Positions 1 to 8,202 are shown, counted from the first letter of the stretch. The stretch: 31,875 nt of DNA from JAKLKS01 sp964370855 (GCA_964370855.1 CAYJMF010000056.1:1-31875), one strand, 5' to 3'. Translations and numbers: made by a program. The notes: a model not told the origin generated them from the letters alone.

Positions 1-112
1 CCCCCCCCCCCCCCCCCCCGGGCCCCCGGAACCGGACACGGGAAATGGGACCTCCTCTCCCCTCCCCCCCCCTCCCCCTCCCCCTCCCCCCATCCCCGCC
101 CGCGCCGGGAAA
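1..112. repeat. C-rich low-complexity tract
   Basis: The window opens with 19 consecutive C, and C-runs broken by single T or CT steps continue to about base 112. The complementary strand therefore carries several G-runs close together, which could form G-quadruplexes. No coding signal was accepted in bases 1-435. The stretch holds this tract, a promoter candidate at 155-187 and the leader of the downstream operon. A sequencing or assembly artefact at the very start cannot be excluded. Confidence 0.6.
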
Positions 113-154
113 TCCACCCCGCGTACCCGAGTCTGCACGCCTCCCCTCCTCCCC

Positions 155-187
155 GCATGTGACATGCCCCGAAAACCCGGGTACATT
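155..187 (+). promoter_or_regulatory. Candidate promoter with overlapping palindrome for the kor-hdr operon
   Basis: GTGACA at 159-164 and TACATT at 182-187 are separated by 17 bp and resemble sigma70 -35 and -10 boxes (5/6 and 4/6 matches). A perfect inverted repeat, GCATGT-G-ACATGC (155-167), overlaps the -35 box, as a repressor operator would. The first gene starts at 436, so the leader would be about 240 nt long. This is inferred from sequence only; the -10 match is modest. Confidence 0.4.
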
Positions 188-435
188 CCCGCGGCGATGC
201 GGAGGAATTCGCGCCCCTTCCCCTCCTTCCCTCCCTCCTTCCCGCCCCCCGCCCATGCCCACCCCCGACGGCGCCGCCGGATCCGCCCGGAGGGCGGGGA
301 TCTCCCGGGGATCCGTGACTCCCGTCAACCTCCCTCCTCCCGGGGTTCCGATCTTGCGAATGCCCGCCCGGGAGCGCCGCGAACCGGAAGGAATCCTCGG
401 GTCCGGTTCCCACCCCGCTCCCACGGAGGGCACGC

Positions 436-753
436 GTGGCACGACGGTTCTGGCGCACCCCGCTCAACGACGGGTCCCCCCCGAAGCCGCCCGGGGAGGT
501 GCACGTCATCGCCGAACGGTGCAAGGGCTGCGGATGGTGCGTGGAGTTCTGCCCCCGCGAGGTTCTCCGGGAGTCCACGGCCTGGAACCGCAGGGGCTAC
601 CACCCCCCCGAGGTGGTCGCCGGCAAGTCCGAGGACTGCGCCGAGTGCCACTTCTGCGAACTCCTCTGCCCGGAGTTCGCCATCTTCGTGACCAAGGAGG
701 AGGAGCCGGCCGGGGCCGTCGCGGCGCTCCCCGGAGGAGGCCTCGATGTCTGA
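436..753 (+). CDS. korD: 2-oxoacid:ferredoxin oxidoreductase delta subunit, 2x[4Fe-4S] ferredoxin
   Basis: This 105-residue ferredoxin-like subunit should carry electrons from the thiamine/Fe-S core of the oxidoreductase to soluble ferredoxin or to the adjacent Hdr module. Two cluster motifs are visible: CKGCGWCVEFCP at about residues 29-40 and CAECHFCELLCP at about 66-77. Each gives CxxCxxCxxxCP binding of a [4Fe-4S] cluster. The start is GTG at 436, chosen because GGAGG lies at 425-429, about six bases upstream. The stop overlaps korA by eight bases (ATGTCTGA), so the two are translationally coupled. The order D-A-B-C is usual for bacterial 2-oxoglutarate:ferredoxin oxidoreductases. The C-terminus is a short Ala/Gly tail. 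Confidence 0.88.
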   Translation: MARRFWRTPLNDGSPPKPPGEVHVIAERCKGCGWCVEFCPREVLRESTAWNRRGYHPPEVVAGKSEDCAECHFCELLCPEFAIFVTKEEEPAGAVAALPGGGLDV

Positions 754-1930
754 GTCCGCCACGCTTCCCCGCGCCGCGGAGAAGTCCGGCGTCCGCACCG
801 GGACCTGGTTCCTCAACGGCGACGAGGCCGTCGCCGAGGGGGCCCTGGCCGCGGGCTGCCGGTTCTTCGGCGGCTACCCCATCACCCCCGCCACGGAGAT
901 CGCCGAGGTCATGGCCCGCCGCCTTCCGGGCCTCGGGGGCATCTACATCCAGCTCGAGGACGAGATCGCCTCCATGGCCGCCATCCTCGGGGCCTCCTGG
1001 GGCGCGAAGAAGTCCATGACGGCCACCTCCGGCCCCGGCTTCTCCCTGATGATGGAGAACTACGGGCTCGGCCTCATGACCGAGACCCCCTGCGTCATCG
1101 TGGACGTGATGCGGGCCGGCCCCTCCACGGGCCTCCCCACCCACACCTCCCAGGGCGACGTCATGCAGGCCCGCTGGGGCACCCACGGGGACGTCGGGGT
1201 CATCGCCTACGTCCCCTCCTCCCCCCAGGAGTGCTTCGACCTGACCATCGAGGCCTTCAACCGCTCCGAGGAGTACCGGATGCCCGTGGTGGTCCTCTCC
1301 GACGAGGTCGTGGGCCACCTGCGCGAGCGGGTCGTCATCCCCGCCGCCGCGGGGATCCGCGTGGTCGACCGGCCGAAGCCCCAGGAACCCCCCTCGGCGG
1401 ACTTCCTCCCCTTCCGCCCCGGCGAGAACCTCGTCCCCCCCATGGCCTGCGCCGGCGAGGGGTACCGGGTCCACGTCACGGGCCTCACCCACGACGAGCG
1501 CGGCTACCCGGCGCTGAACTCGCGCACCCAGCGGCGGCTCGTCGGGCGACTCCTCGACAAGGTGCGCATGAACGTCTCGAAGATCCTCCGGACCGAGGAG
1601 TTCCTCGTGGATGACGCCGACGTGCTGGTCGTCGCCTACGGCTCCGTCTCCCGAAGCGCCAGGGAGGCGGTCCGGGCGCTGCGCGCGAAGGGGATCCGGG
1701 CGGGGATGCTCCGCCCCATCACCGTGTGGCCCTTCCCCACGGAACGCGTGCGGGAGCTGTCGCGCCAGGTCCGCGCCGTCGTCGTGCCGGAAGTGAACTA
1801 CGGCCAGGTGGTCTACGAGGTGGCCCGCAGCGCGCGGGGACTCACGAAGGTGGCCTTCATGCCGCTGCTCGGCGGCGCCATCCACCTGCCCGAGGACATC
1901 GTCGCCAAGGTCGAGGAGGTGATCCGGTGA
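746..1930 (+). CDS. korA: 2-oxoacid:ferredoxin oxidoreductase alpha subunit (KorA-like)
   Basis: The 394-residue alpha subunit carries the pyrimidine-binding (domain I) and transketolase C-terminal-like (domain II) parts of a cytoplasmic 2-oxoacid:ferredoxin oxidoreductase. These enzymes decarboxylate a 2-oxoacid plus CoA to acyl-CoA, CO2 and reduced ferredoxin. The typical FGGYPITPATEI motif is near residues 38-49, followed by the LEDEIASMA and TATSGPGFSLM stretches that line the active site. Domain II is recognisable from DADVLVVAYGSVSR and the RPITVWPFP motif. It lacks the fused gamma domain found in some KorA proteins; a separate gamma gene lies downstream. 2-Oxoglutarate is the favoured substrate by family resemblance and gene order, but a branched-chain substrate cannot be ruled out. 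Confidence 0.9.
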   Translation: MSESATLPRAAEKSGVRTGTWFLNGDEAVAEGALAAGCRFFGGYPITPATEIAEVMARRLPGLGGIYIQLEDEIASMAAILGASWGAKKSMTATSGPGFSLMMENYGLGLMTETPCVIVDVMRAGPSTGLPTHTSQGDVMQARWGTHGDVGVIAYVPSSPQECFDLTIEAFNRSEEYRMPVVVLSDEVVGHLRERVVIPAAAGIRVVDRPKPQEPPSADFLPFRPGENLVPPMACAGEGYRVHVTGLTHDERGYPALNSRTQRRLVGRLLDKVRMNVSKILRTEEFLVDDADVLVVAYGSVSRSAREAVRALRAKGIRAGMLRPITVWPFPTERVRELSRQVRAVVVPEVNYGQVVYEVARSARGLTKVAFMPLLGGAIHLPEDIVAKVEEVIR

Positions 1931-2892
1931 ACGGGCACGACGCGAAGACGGCGCTCCCCGTCCTTCCCCTCGACGACGACCCCATCGAGGAGGCCCGGGA
2001 CGACTTCTCCGGGGACTACCTCTCCCCCTTCACCTCCGAGGGGGACGGCCACCCCCACGGCCTCCACCCCCACGACGAGTACCTCCGCCCCGGCCGCATC
2101 CCCCACATCTGGTGCGACGGCTGCGGCCTCGGCACCAGCCTCACGGGCTTCATCGAGGGGGTGCGCCGCTCCGGCGTCCCCTGGGAGAAGGTCGCCGTCG
2201 TGAGCGGCATCGGCTGCACCGGCCGCGCCGCGGGCTACCTCGCCCTCGACGGCTACCACACGACCCACGGCCGCCCCATCCCCTTCGCCACGGGCCTCTC
2301 CCTCGCGAAGCCGGACATGAAGGTGGTGGTCTACTCCGGCGACGGCGACCTCTTCGCCATCGGCGGGAACCACTTCATCCACGGCGCGCGGCGCAACGCC
2401 GACCTCCTCGTCTACTGCGTCAACAACTTCAACTACGCCATGACCGGCGGGCAGATGGGCCCCACCACCCCCGAGGGGGCGTGGACGGCCACCTCCCCCA
2501 CGGGCCACGTCGAGCACCCCTTCAACCTCATGCACATGGCCGTCGCCGCCGGCGCCACCTACGTGGCCCGCTGGACGACCCTCCACGTGCGCCACCTCAT
2601 GGAGGGGGTCTCCGAGGCCATGAACCTCAAGGGCTTCCGCTTCATCGAGGTCATCTCCCCCTGCCCCACCTGCTTCGGGCGGAAGAACGACCTCGGCCGG
2701 GGCCTCGACACCATGAAGGCCTTCCGGGACCGGACCACCATCCGCCACGGGGCGGACCCCGCCGACGCCGCCATCGGCCTCGACGGGCGCTTCATCGTCG
2801 GGACCTTCCGCAACGTTCCGCGCCCGACCTTCAGGGAGCTCTACGACGCCGTGGCGCGGCCCGCCGCCGCCGCGGGGGGAGGCGAGGAATGA
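1927..2892 (+). CDS. korB: 2-oxoacid:ferredoxin oxidoreductase beta subunit (KorB-like), TPP-binding
   Basis: The 321-residue beta subunit binds thiamine diphosphate. It shows the GDGDLFAIGG motif with NNFNYAMTGGQ about 30 residues later, the usual Mg-TPP signature. Cysteines in IWCDGCGLG and SPCPTCFGRKN match positions that ligate the proximal [4Fe-4S] cluster in this family. The start is GTG at 1927, which overlaps the korA stop as GTGA. The first 45 or so residues form an Asp/His-rich extension before the conserved HPHDEYLRP motif, longer than I would expect for a minimal KorB. Together with KorA, KorC and KorD it completes a four-subunit enzyme. Confidence 0.9.
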   Translation: MNGHDAKTALPVLPLDDDPIEEARDDFSGDYLSPFTSEGDGHPHGLHPHDEYLRPGRIPHIWCDGCGLGTSLTGFIEGVRRSGVPWEKVAVVSGIGCTGRAAGYLALDGYHTTHGRPIPFATGLSLAKPDMKVVVYSGDGDLFAIGGNHFIHGARRNADLLVYCVNNFNYAMTGGQMGPTTPEGAWTATSPTGHVEHPFNLMHMAVAAGATYVARWTTLHVRHLMEGVSEAMNLKGFRFIEVISPCPTCFGRKNDLGRGLDTMKAFRDRTTIRHGADPADAAIGLDGRFIVGTFRNVPRPTFRELYDAVARPAAAAGGGEE

Positions 2893-3437
2893 AGGGACGC
2901 ACCGAGATCCTGCTGGCCGGCTTCGGCGGCCAGGGCATCGTGCTCGCCGCCACCATCCTCGGGCGCTCCGTGGCCATCCACGAGGGCCGCCACGCCGTCC
3001 AGATCCAGTCCTACGGCCCCGAGGCCCGCGGCGGCGCCTGCAGCGCCTCCGTGGTGCTCTCCGACGAGCCCGTGGACTACCCCTACGTCCGCCGCCCCGA
3101 CGTCGTTGTCCTCATGAGCCGTGCCGCCTCGGAGAAGTACGGTTCCATGGCGGGGCCCCGCACCGTCGTCCTCTACGAGGAGGACCTGGTGCCACGGCCC
3201 TCCGTCGGCGGCGAGGCGCACGCCATCCCCGCCACGCGCATCGCCACCGCCCTCGGCTCCAGGATGGCGGCCAACGTCGTGATGCTCGGGTTCCTCGCCG
3301 GGAGGACCGGCGCCGTGGACCCGGAGGCCCTGAAGAGGGCCGTGCTGGAGGCCGTTCCGGCGAAGTACCACGCTCTCAACGAGAAGGCCTTCCTCGCGGG
3401 TCTGACCCACGGGAAGCCTGTGGAGGTGAACGCATGA
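2889..3437 (+). CDS. korC: 2-oxoacid:ferredoxin oxidoreductase gamma subunit (KorC-like)
   Basis: The 182-residue gamma subunit belongs to the pyruvate/ketoisovalerate oxidoreductase gamma-domain family and contributes the CoA-binding side of the enzyme. GFGGQGIVLAATILG at about residues 11-25 and QSYGPEARGGACSA at about 39-52 are the family hallmarks. The ATG at 2889 overlaps the korB stop (ATGA), and its own stop overlaps the next gene in the same way. Tight coupling on both sides suggests stoichiometric production with the HdrA protein that follows. Confidence 0.9.
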   Translation: MKGRTEILLAGFGGQGIVLAATILGRSVAIHEGRHAVQIQSYGPEARGGACSASVVLSDEPVDYPYVRRPDVVVLMSRAASEKYGSMAGPRTVVLYEEDLVPRPSVGGEAHAIPATRIATALGSRMAANVVMLGFLAGRTGAVDPEALKRAVLEAVPAKYHALNEKAFLAGLTHGKPVEVNA

Positions 3438-5938
3438 TCGCATCGGGCAACAAGGGGGGGAGCGTCCCCAGGGTCGGCGTCTACATCTGCCAGTGCGGCC
3501 ACAACATCGGCCGCGTGGTGGACACCGAGGCCGTCGCGAAGTACGCGGCGAACCTGGAGGGCGTGGTCCACGCCTCCACCAACCGCTACTCCTGCTCCGA
3601 GCCGGGGCAGATGGGGATGATCAAGGACATCAAGGAGCACCGGCTGGACCGGGTCGTGATCGCGGCCTGCTCGCCGCGCCTCCACGAGCCCACCTTCCGG
3701 AACATGCTCCAGCAGGCGGGGCTCAACCCCTACCTGCTCGAGATGTCCAACATCCGCGAGCACTGCTCCTGGGTCCACGAGGACGGGAAGGTCGCGACGG
3801 CCAAGGCCAAGGACCTCGTCCACATGGCCGTGGAGCGCGCCCGCCTGCTGGAGCCCCAGGAGGCGGCCACGGTCCCCGTGACCCAGGCGGCCATGGTGGT
3901 CGGGGGCGGCATCGCCGGCATCCAGGCGGCGCTCGACCTCGCGGACCAGGGCTACCAGGTCTACCTGATCGAGAAGGAGCCCTCCATCGGCGGGATGATG
4001 GCGAAGATCGACAAGACCTTCCCGACGATGGACTGCTCGATATGAATACTCGCGCCCAAGATGATGGATGCCGGTCGGCATCCCAAGATTGAGGTCCTGG
4101 CGAGCAGCGAGCTGAAGTCGGTCACCGGCTACATCGGGAACTTCACCGCCGTCGTCCGGAAGAAGGCGCGGATGGTCAGCAGGGCCTGCACCTCCTGCGG
4201 CGACTGCGCCGAGGTCTGCCCCGTCTCCGTCCCCGACGAGTTCGAGGAGGGGCTCGGGACGCGCCACGCCATCTTCAAGCCCTTCCCCCAGGCCATCCCC
4301 TCCTCCTTCCTCATCGACCCCGACTCCTGCCTCGGCTCCAACCCCGTCGCGTGCGGCAAGTGCAAGGAGGTCTGCGGGGCGAACGCCATCGACTACGACA
4401 TGCGGGACGAGGACGTCGTGCTGAACATCGGGACCGTCGTCGTCGCCACGGGCGCCGAGCCCTGGGACCCGACGCCCAACGTGGAGTACGGCTACTCCCG
4501 CCACCTCGACGTCCTCACCTCCGTCGAGTTCGAGCGCATGCTGGCCGCGGGGGGCCCCACGGCCGGCCACATCAAGCGCCCCTCCGACGGGCGCGAGCCG
4601 AAGAGCATCGCCTACATCCAGTGCGTGGGCTCCCGGACCCAGGACCCGACCCGGGGCATGGCCTACTGCTCCAACTTCTGCTGCATGGAGACGGTCAAGA
4701 CCACGCTCCAGGTGGGAGAGCACATCAAGGGCGTGAAGCAGACCGTCTACTACATGGACATCCGCGCCTTCGGCAAGGGCTTCGAGAGCCTCTACGGCCG
4801 CTCCCGCGCCGACGGGGTCCGCTACGTCCACTCCATCCCCTCCGCCGTGACGCGGGACGCCGCGGGGCGCCTCGTCTGCCGGATCATGGACCCCGACACC
4901 AACGAGATCCGCGAGGAGGCCCACGACATGGTCATCCTCGCCGTGGGGGTGAAGCCCCGCATGGACAGCGACGCCGTCCAGAAGCTGTTCACGCTCTCCC
5001 GGACCGAGGACGGCTTCTTCCTCGAGTCCCATCCCAAGCTCAAGCCCGTGGACACCCCCACCGGGGGCGTGTTCCTGGCGGGGTTCGTCGAGTCGCCCAA
5101 GGACATCAAGGACTCCGTCACCCAGGCCTCGGCGGCGGCCTCCCGGGCCTCCATCCTCATGCGCAAGGGCGAGGTCACCGTGGAGGCCATCACCTCCAGC
5201 ATCGACCCCGACCTCTGCACCGCCTGCGGCCAGTGCGCGAAGGTCTGCCCCTACCACGCCATCACCGTGGACAAGGAGAAGGGCCTCGCGACGGTGGTCG
5301 AGGCGCTCTGCCAGGGCTGCGGCACCTGCGGGCCGGAGTGCCGGTTCGACGCCGTCTCCCTCAAGCACTTCACCGACGAGCAGTTCTTCAACCAGATCGA
5401 CGCCGCCCTCGAGGAGGACCCGGAGAAGAAGGTCCTCGCCTTCTGCTGCAACTGGTGCTCCTACGCCGGCGCCGACTTCGCCGGGGTGAGCCGCATGCAG
5501 TACCCGGGCTCCGTCCGGATCATCCGCTCCATGTGCTCGGGGCGCATCGACGAGCGCTTCGTCCTCTACGCCATGGAGAAGAAGGCCGGCGTCGTCCTCG
5601 TCTCCGGCTGCCACATCGGCGACTGCCACTACATCGACGCCAACAAGAACACCCTGACCCGGGTGGAAAAGCTGCAGGAGCGCATGCGGGCCGCGGGCCT
5701 GAACCTCGACCGCCTGCACCGCAAGTGGGTCTCCGCCGCCGAGGGCCGCCGCTGGGCCGACACCATCCAGGAGATGGCCGACCGCCTGCCGTCCGTGGAT
5801 CCCGTCGAGGTCGAGAAGGCCTCCGCCTGGGCCCGCGACCAGAGGCTCAAGTACGACAAGCGCGTCGAGAAGCACCGGGAGAAGCGCAAGACCGCCGTGC
5901 ACGCGCCGGCCGCGGTGGCCGCGGGAGGTGCCTCGTGA
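3434..5938 (+). CDS. hdrA: HdrA-MvhD fusion, selenocysteine-containing electron-bifurcating flavoprotein subunit
   Basis: This is best read as one 834-residue gene in which the in-frame UGA at 4043-4045 encodes selenocysteine (Sec204). Conventional gene calling would give two pieces, 3434-4045 and 4061-5938. The reading frame continues without a shift as DCSI-Sec-ILAPKMMDAG, where HdrA proteins normally have Cys. A SECIS-like hairpin follows at 4066-4083. Domains in order: N-terminal HdrA domain; FAD-binding thioredoxin-reductase-like fold (VVGGGIAGIQAA, about 155-166); inserted Cys motif CTSCGDCAEVCP (about 253); CGKCKEVC (about 308); YCSNFCC (about 411); two ferredoxin clusters CTACGQCAKVCP (about 596) and CQGCGTCGPECR (about 627); then an MvhD-like [2Fe-2S] domain with CCNWCSY (about 671) and CHIGDCHY (about 727). 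Known HdrA proteins bifurcate electrons at FAD. The ATG at 3434 overlaps the korC stop. Confidence 0.9.
4066..4083 (+). promoter_or_regulatory. Bacterial SECIS-like hairpin for Sec204 of hdrA
   Basis: GGATGCC (4066-4072) pairs perfectly with GGCATCC (4077-4083) around the four-base loop GGTC (4073-4076). Bacterial SECIS elements lie inside the coding region just after the UGA and have a short stem and a small apical loop beginning with G. The loop of E. coli fdhF, bound by SelB, also contains GGUC. Here the first loop base is 28 nt after the last base of UGA, within the usual distance. The hairpin encodes residues 212-217 of HdrA and so serves as both coding and recoding sequence. Confidence 0.85.
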
Positions 5939-6423
5939 AGGATCTCGCGAAGAAGGCCGCCCTCTGCATGCAGTGCCACGTGTGCGGCGCCGCCTGCACC
6001 GCCGCCCCCGTCAACGGGCTCCGCCCCCGCGACGTCGTGCAACGGGCCGCCGCCGGGGACGACTCCCTGGCCGACGGGCCGGAGCCGTGGAAGTGCGTCA
6101 CCTGCTACGCCTGCGCCGAGCAGTGCCGGGCGGGCATCGACATCTCCGGGCTGTTCTACGAGCTGCGCAACCAGGCCGCCGGCCGCGGGCGGATCCCCGA
6201 CGCCTACAGGGCCGTCGCGAAGCAGGTCCTCGCCTCGGGCTGCGCCTTCCCCGTGACGAAGAACACCGGGAGGATGAGGGACGACCTCGGCCTCCCGCCC
6301 TTCGCCGTGTCCCCCCGCGGGGTGGAGGAGCTCAACGCCCTCTGCCGGGCGGCGGGGCTTCCCGATCTCGACAAGCGCCCCGAGGAGCCGGCCGCGGCCG
6401 GAGCCCCGGGCAAGGAGGCATAG
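5935..6423 (+). CDS. hdrC: HdrC-like iron-sulfur subunit
   Basis: The 162-residue protein is an HdrC-type electron carrier between HdrA and HdrB. Two [4Fe-4S] motifs are clear: Cys11, 14, 17 and 21 (CMQCHVCGAAC) and Cys54, 57, 60 and 64 (CVTCYACAEQC). In the family the clusters lie near the HdrB interface. The GTG at 5935 overlaps the hdrA stop (GTGA) and has a GGGAGG site a few bases upstream. The C-terminal 20 residues are Ala/Pro/Glu-rich and probably disordered. No membrane anchor is visible, so the complex should be soluble. Confidence 0.88.
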   Translation: MKDLAKKAALCMQCHVCGAACTAAPVNGLRPRDVVQRAAAGDDSLADGPEPWKCVTCYACAEQCRAGIDISGLFYELRNQAAGRGRIPDAYRAVAKQVLASGCAFPVTKNTGRMRDDLGLPPFAVSPRGVEELNALCRAAGLPDLDKRPEEPAAAGAPGKEA

Positions 6424-6424
6424 G

Positions 6425-7285
6425 ATGAGGTACGGGCTGTTCTACGGCTGCGCCATCCCCTCCCGGCTCCCCTTCATCGAGAAGGCCACGGCCTTCGTCC
6501 TGGGGAAGCTCGGGATCGAGGCGGCGCCCATCGCCGACGCCACCTGCTGCATGGACCCCATCGTGCTCAAGTCCCTCTCCGTGGACGCCTGGCTCGCCTC
6601 CTCGGCGCGCAACATCGCGCTCGCGCAGGAGCAGGGCTTCGACGGGGTCATGACCCTCTGCAACGGCTGCTTCTGCTCCCTCAACGAGACCGCCGGGATG
6701 CTCGAGGAGGACAAGTCCCTGATGGCGAAGGTGGGCGCCAGCCTCAAGTCCATCGGCCGTACCTACCGGGGGGGGATGAAGGTGAAGCACCTCACCCAGG
6801 TCCTCGAGGAGGTGGCGCCGGAGGACCTCGCGAAGCGCCTCGTGCGGCCCCTGGCCGGCGCGAAGGTCGCGACCTTCCACGGGTGCCACCTGGTCCGCCC
6901 CGCGAAGTACGCGAAGGTGGACGACCCCGTGAGGCCGAAGATCCTCGACCGCCTCGTGGACCGCCTGGGAGGCGTCCCCGTCGAGTACTCCGAGCGCAAC
7001 GAGTGCTGCGGCATGGGGTTCACGGGCACCGCCCCGGAGGCCGCCGCGGAGCGCATGGGGCCCATCCTCAGGGGCATGGAGGCGGCGGGCGCGACGGTGG
7101 TCGTGACGCCCTGCCCCTCCTGCTTCCTCCAGATCGAGGGGTCGGAGAGGAGCGCCGGGCTCGCCCGCCCGCTCCCCGTCCTCCACGTCGCCGAGATGTA
7201 CGCGCGGGCCTTCGGGATGGACGAGAAGGAGATGGGCCTCAGGTACCACCGCATCCGCTTCGCCGAGCAGGGGGTGACGGTCTGA
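6425..7285 (+). CDS. hdrB: HdrB-like subunit with two CCG domains
   Basis: This 286-residue protein has both Cys-rich CCG motifs intact: Cys9, Cys41-42, Cys79 and Cys82 in the first, and Cys154, Cys194-195, Cys230 and Cys233 in the second. In archaeal HdrB these motifs hold two noncubane [4Fe-4S] clusters that cleave the CoM-S-S-CoB heterodisulfide. The first motif reads CCMD rather than CCG, a mild deviation. A bacterium is not expected to use CoM-S-S-CoB, so the physiological acceptor (another disulfide, a protein thiol or an iron-sulfur protein) is unknown. It starts at ATG 6425, one base after the hdrC stop. Confidence 0.88.
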   Translation: MRYGLFYGCAIPSRLPFIEKATAFVLGKLGIEAAPIADATCCMDPIVLKSLSVDAWLASSARNIALAQEQGFDGVMTLCNGCFCSLNETAGMLEEDKSLMAKVGASLKSIGRTYRGGMKVKHLTQVLEEVAPEDLAKRLVRPLAGAKVATFHGCHLVRPAKYAKVDDPVRPKILDRLVDRLGGVPVEYSERNECCGMGFTGTAPEAAAERMGPILRGMEAAGATVVVTPCPSCFLQIEGSERSAGLARPLPVLHVAEMYARAFGMDEKEMGLRYHRIRFAEQGVTV

Positions 7286-7313
7286 CGCCAGGCGCGGGCG
7301 CTGGGAGGTCGAG

Positions 7314-7541
7314 ATGAAGTACACGGTGTCGAAGGTGACGGGGGCCGTCCCGGTGGTGTTCTGCCGGAGGCAGCAGAGGTGGCTTCCCATGGAGGAGCAC
7401 CTCTCCTGCGAGTTCTCCGTCGCCCCGGTCTGGGACGAGAACGGGGACCCCGTCTCGCTCATCTGCATGTACGGGGAGGAGCGGCGGGAGTTCCAGAAGG
7501 CGGAGGCCCCCTCCGAGGAAGAGCTCGGCCAGTCGGGATAG
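7314..7541 (+). CDS. Small unknown protein in the hdr-oxidoreductase operon
   Basis: I do not recognise this 75-residue protein. It has a GGGAGG ribosome site 8-10 bases before ATG 7314 and sits between hdrB and the second gamma subunit, with short gaps of 28 and 58 bases. Codon use follows the GC-rich pattern of its neighbours. It contains three Cys (17, 32 and 51) that do not form a CxxC motif, an RRQQRW basic patch near residue 20, and an acidic C-terminus. There is no signal peptide or membrane segment. Its place inside a 12-gene operon suggests an accessory or assembly role for one of the complexes, but that is inference. Confidence 0.7.
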   Translation: MKYTVSKVTGAVPVVFCRRQQRWLPMEEHLSCEFSVAPVWDENGDPVSLICMYGEERREFQKAEAPSEEELGQSG

Positions 7542-7599
7542 CCGCCGTCGCGCCGCAGGGTCGCAGGCCGGGCAAGGACCGGCACGGGAGGACTCCACG

Positions 7600-8202
7600 A
7601 TGATCGAGATCCGGATCCACGGCCGCGGCGGGCAGGGCGCCGTCCTCGCCTCCACCGTCATCGCCCACGCGTCCCACCACGCCGGGTACCACGTGCAGGT
7701 GTTCCCGGAGTTCGGGGTGGAGAGGAGGGGCGTCCCGGTCACCGCCTTCGCACGCCTCGATCTCTCCCCCATCCGCCTGCGCACGAAGATCACCGCCCCC
7801 GACCACGTGGTGATCCTCGATCCCGCCCTCGCCCGGCACATGCCCGTCACCGACGGAATGCGCGACGACGGCTGCATCGTCATCAACGCCCCCGACGACG
7901 CCGGCCTCGAGGCCCTCCAGGGGCCGTGGCGCCTCGGATGGGTGGACGCCACCTCCATCGCCGCCCGCCACGGCATCGGAACCGTCTCCTCCCCCATCGT
8001 GAACACCACGATGGTGGGCGCCTTCGCCGCGGCCACGGGCCTGTTCCGCATGGAGCACGTGCGGGCGGCCCTCCACGAGGTGTTCCCCGGGGGCGAGGAT
8101 CGCAACTTCGCGGCGGCGGAGGAGGCCTTCGAGGCCCTCCGGGTCCTCCCGTCGCCCGTCACCGGCGCCCTCCAGGCGCTCTTCGAGGGGGGGGCCCGAT
8201 GA
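7600..8202 (+). CDS. Second 2-oxoacid:ferredoxin oxidoreductase, gamma subunit
   Basis: The 200-residue protein is a gamma-domain subunit. It has IHGRGGQGAVLASTVI near residues 4-19 and the FPEFGVERRGVPVTAFAR region at about 36-53, the counterpart of the SYGPEARGG segment in KorC. It starts at ATG 7600 behind a GGGAGGA site and overlaps the next gene as ATGA. It begins the second oxidoreductase of the operon (gamma, GltD-delta fusion, alpha, beta), which differs in order from the first. The substrate is not evident; pyruvate, 2-oxoisovalerate, indolepyruvate and phenylglyoxylate enzymes share these subunits. Confidence 0.87.
   Translation: MIEIRIHGRGGQGAVLASTVIAHASHHAGYHVQVFPEFGVERRGVPVTAFARLDLSPIRLRTKITAPDHVVILDPALARHMPVTDGMRDDGCIVINAPDDAGLEALQGPWRLGWVDATSIAARHGIGTVSSPIVNTTMVGAFAAATGLFRMEHVRAALHEVFPGGEDRNFAAAEEAFEALRVLPSPVTGALQALFEGGAR

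Noticed and set aside
506..1885. Long minus-strand reading frame antisense to korD and korA
   Set aside because: It is His/Gly/Arg-rich with no domain and mirrors the GC-rich third positions of the real plus-strand genes. Similar antisense frames occur opposite most genes in this window.
4043..4060. Stop codon or frameshift splitting hdrA into two genes (3434-4045 and 4061-5938)
   Set aside because: Both halves are in the same frame, the six codons between UGA and the next ATG encode conserved family residues, no ribosome site precedes 4061, and a SECIS-like hairpin follows. Recoding explains all of this better than a pseudogene.
3173..5902. Minus-strand reading frame of over 900 codons opposite hdrA
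   Set aside because: It is composed almost entirely of Gly, Val, Asp, His and Arg with no motif, while the plus strand encodes a complete HdrA with Fe-S motifs.
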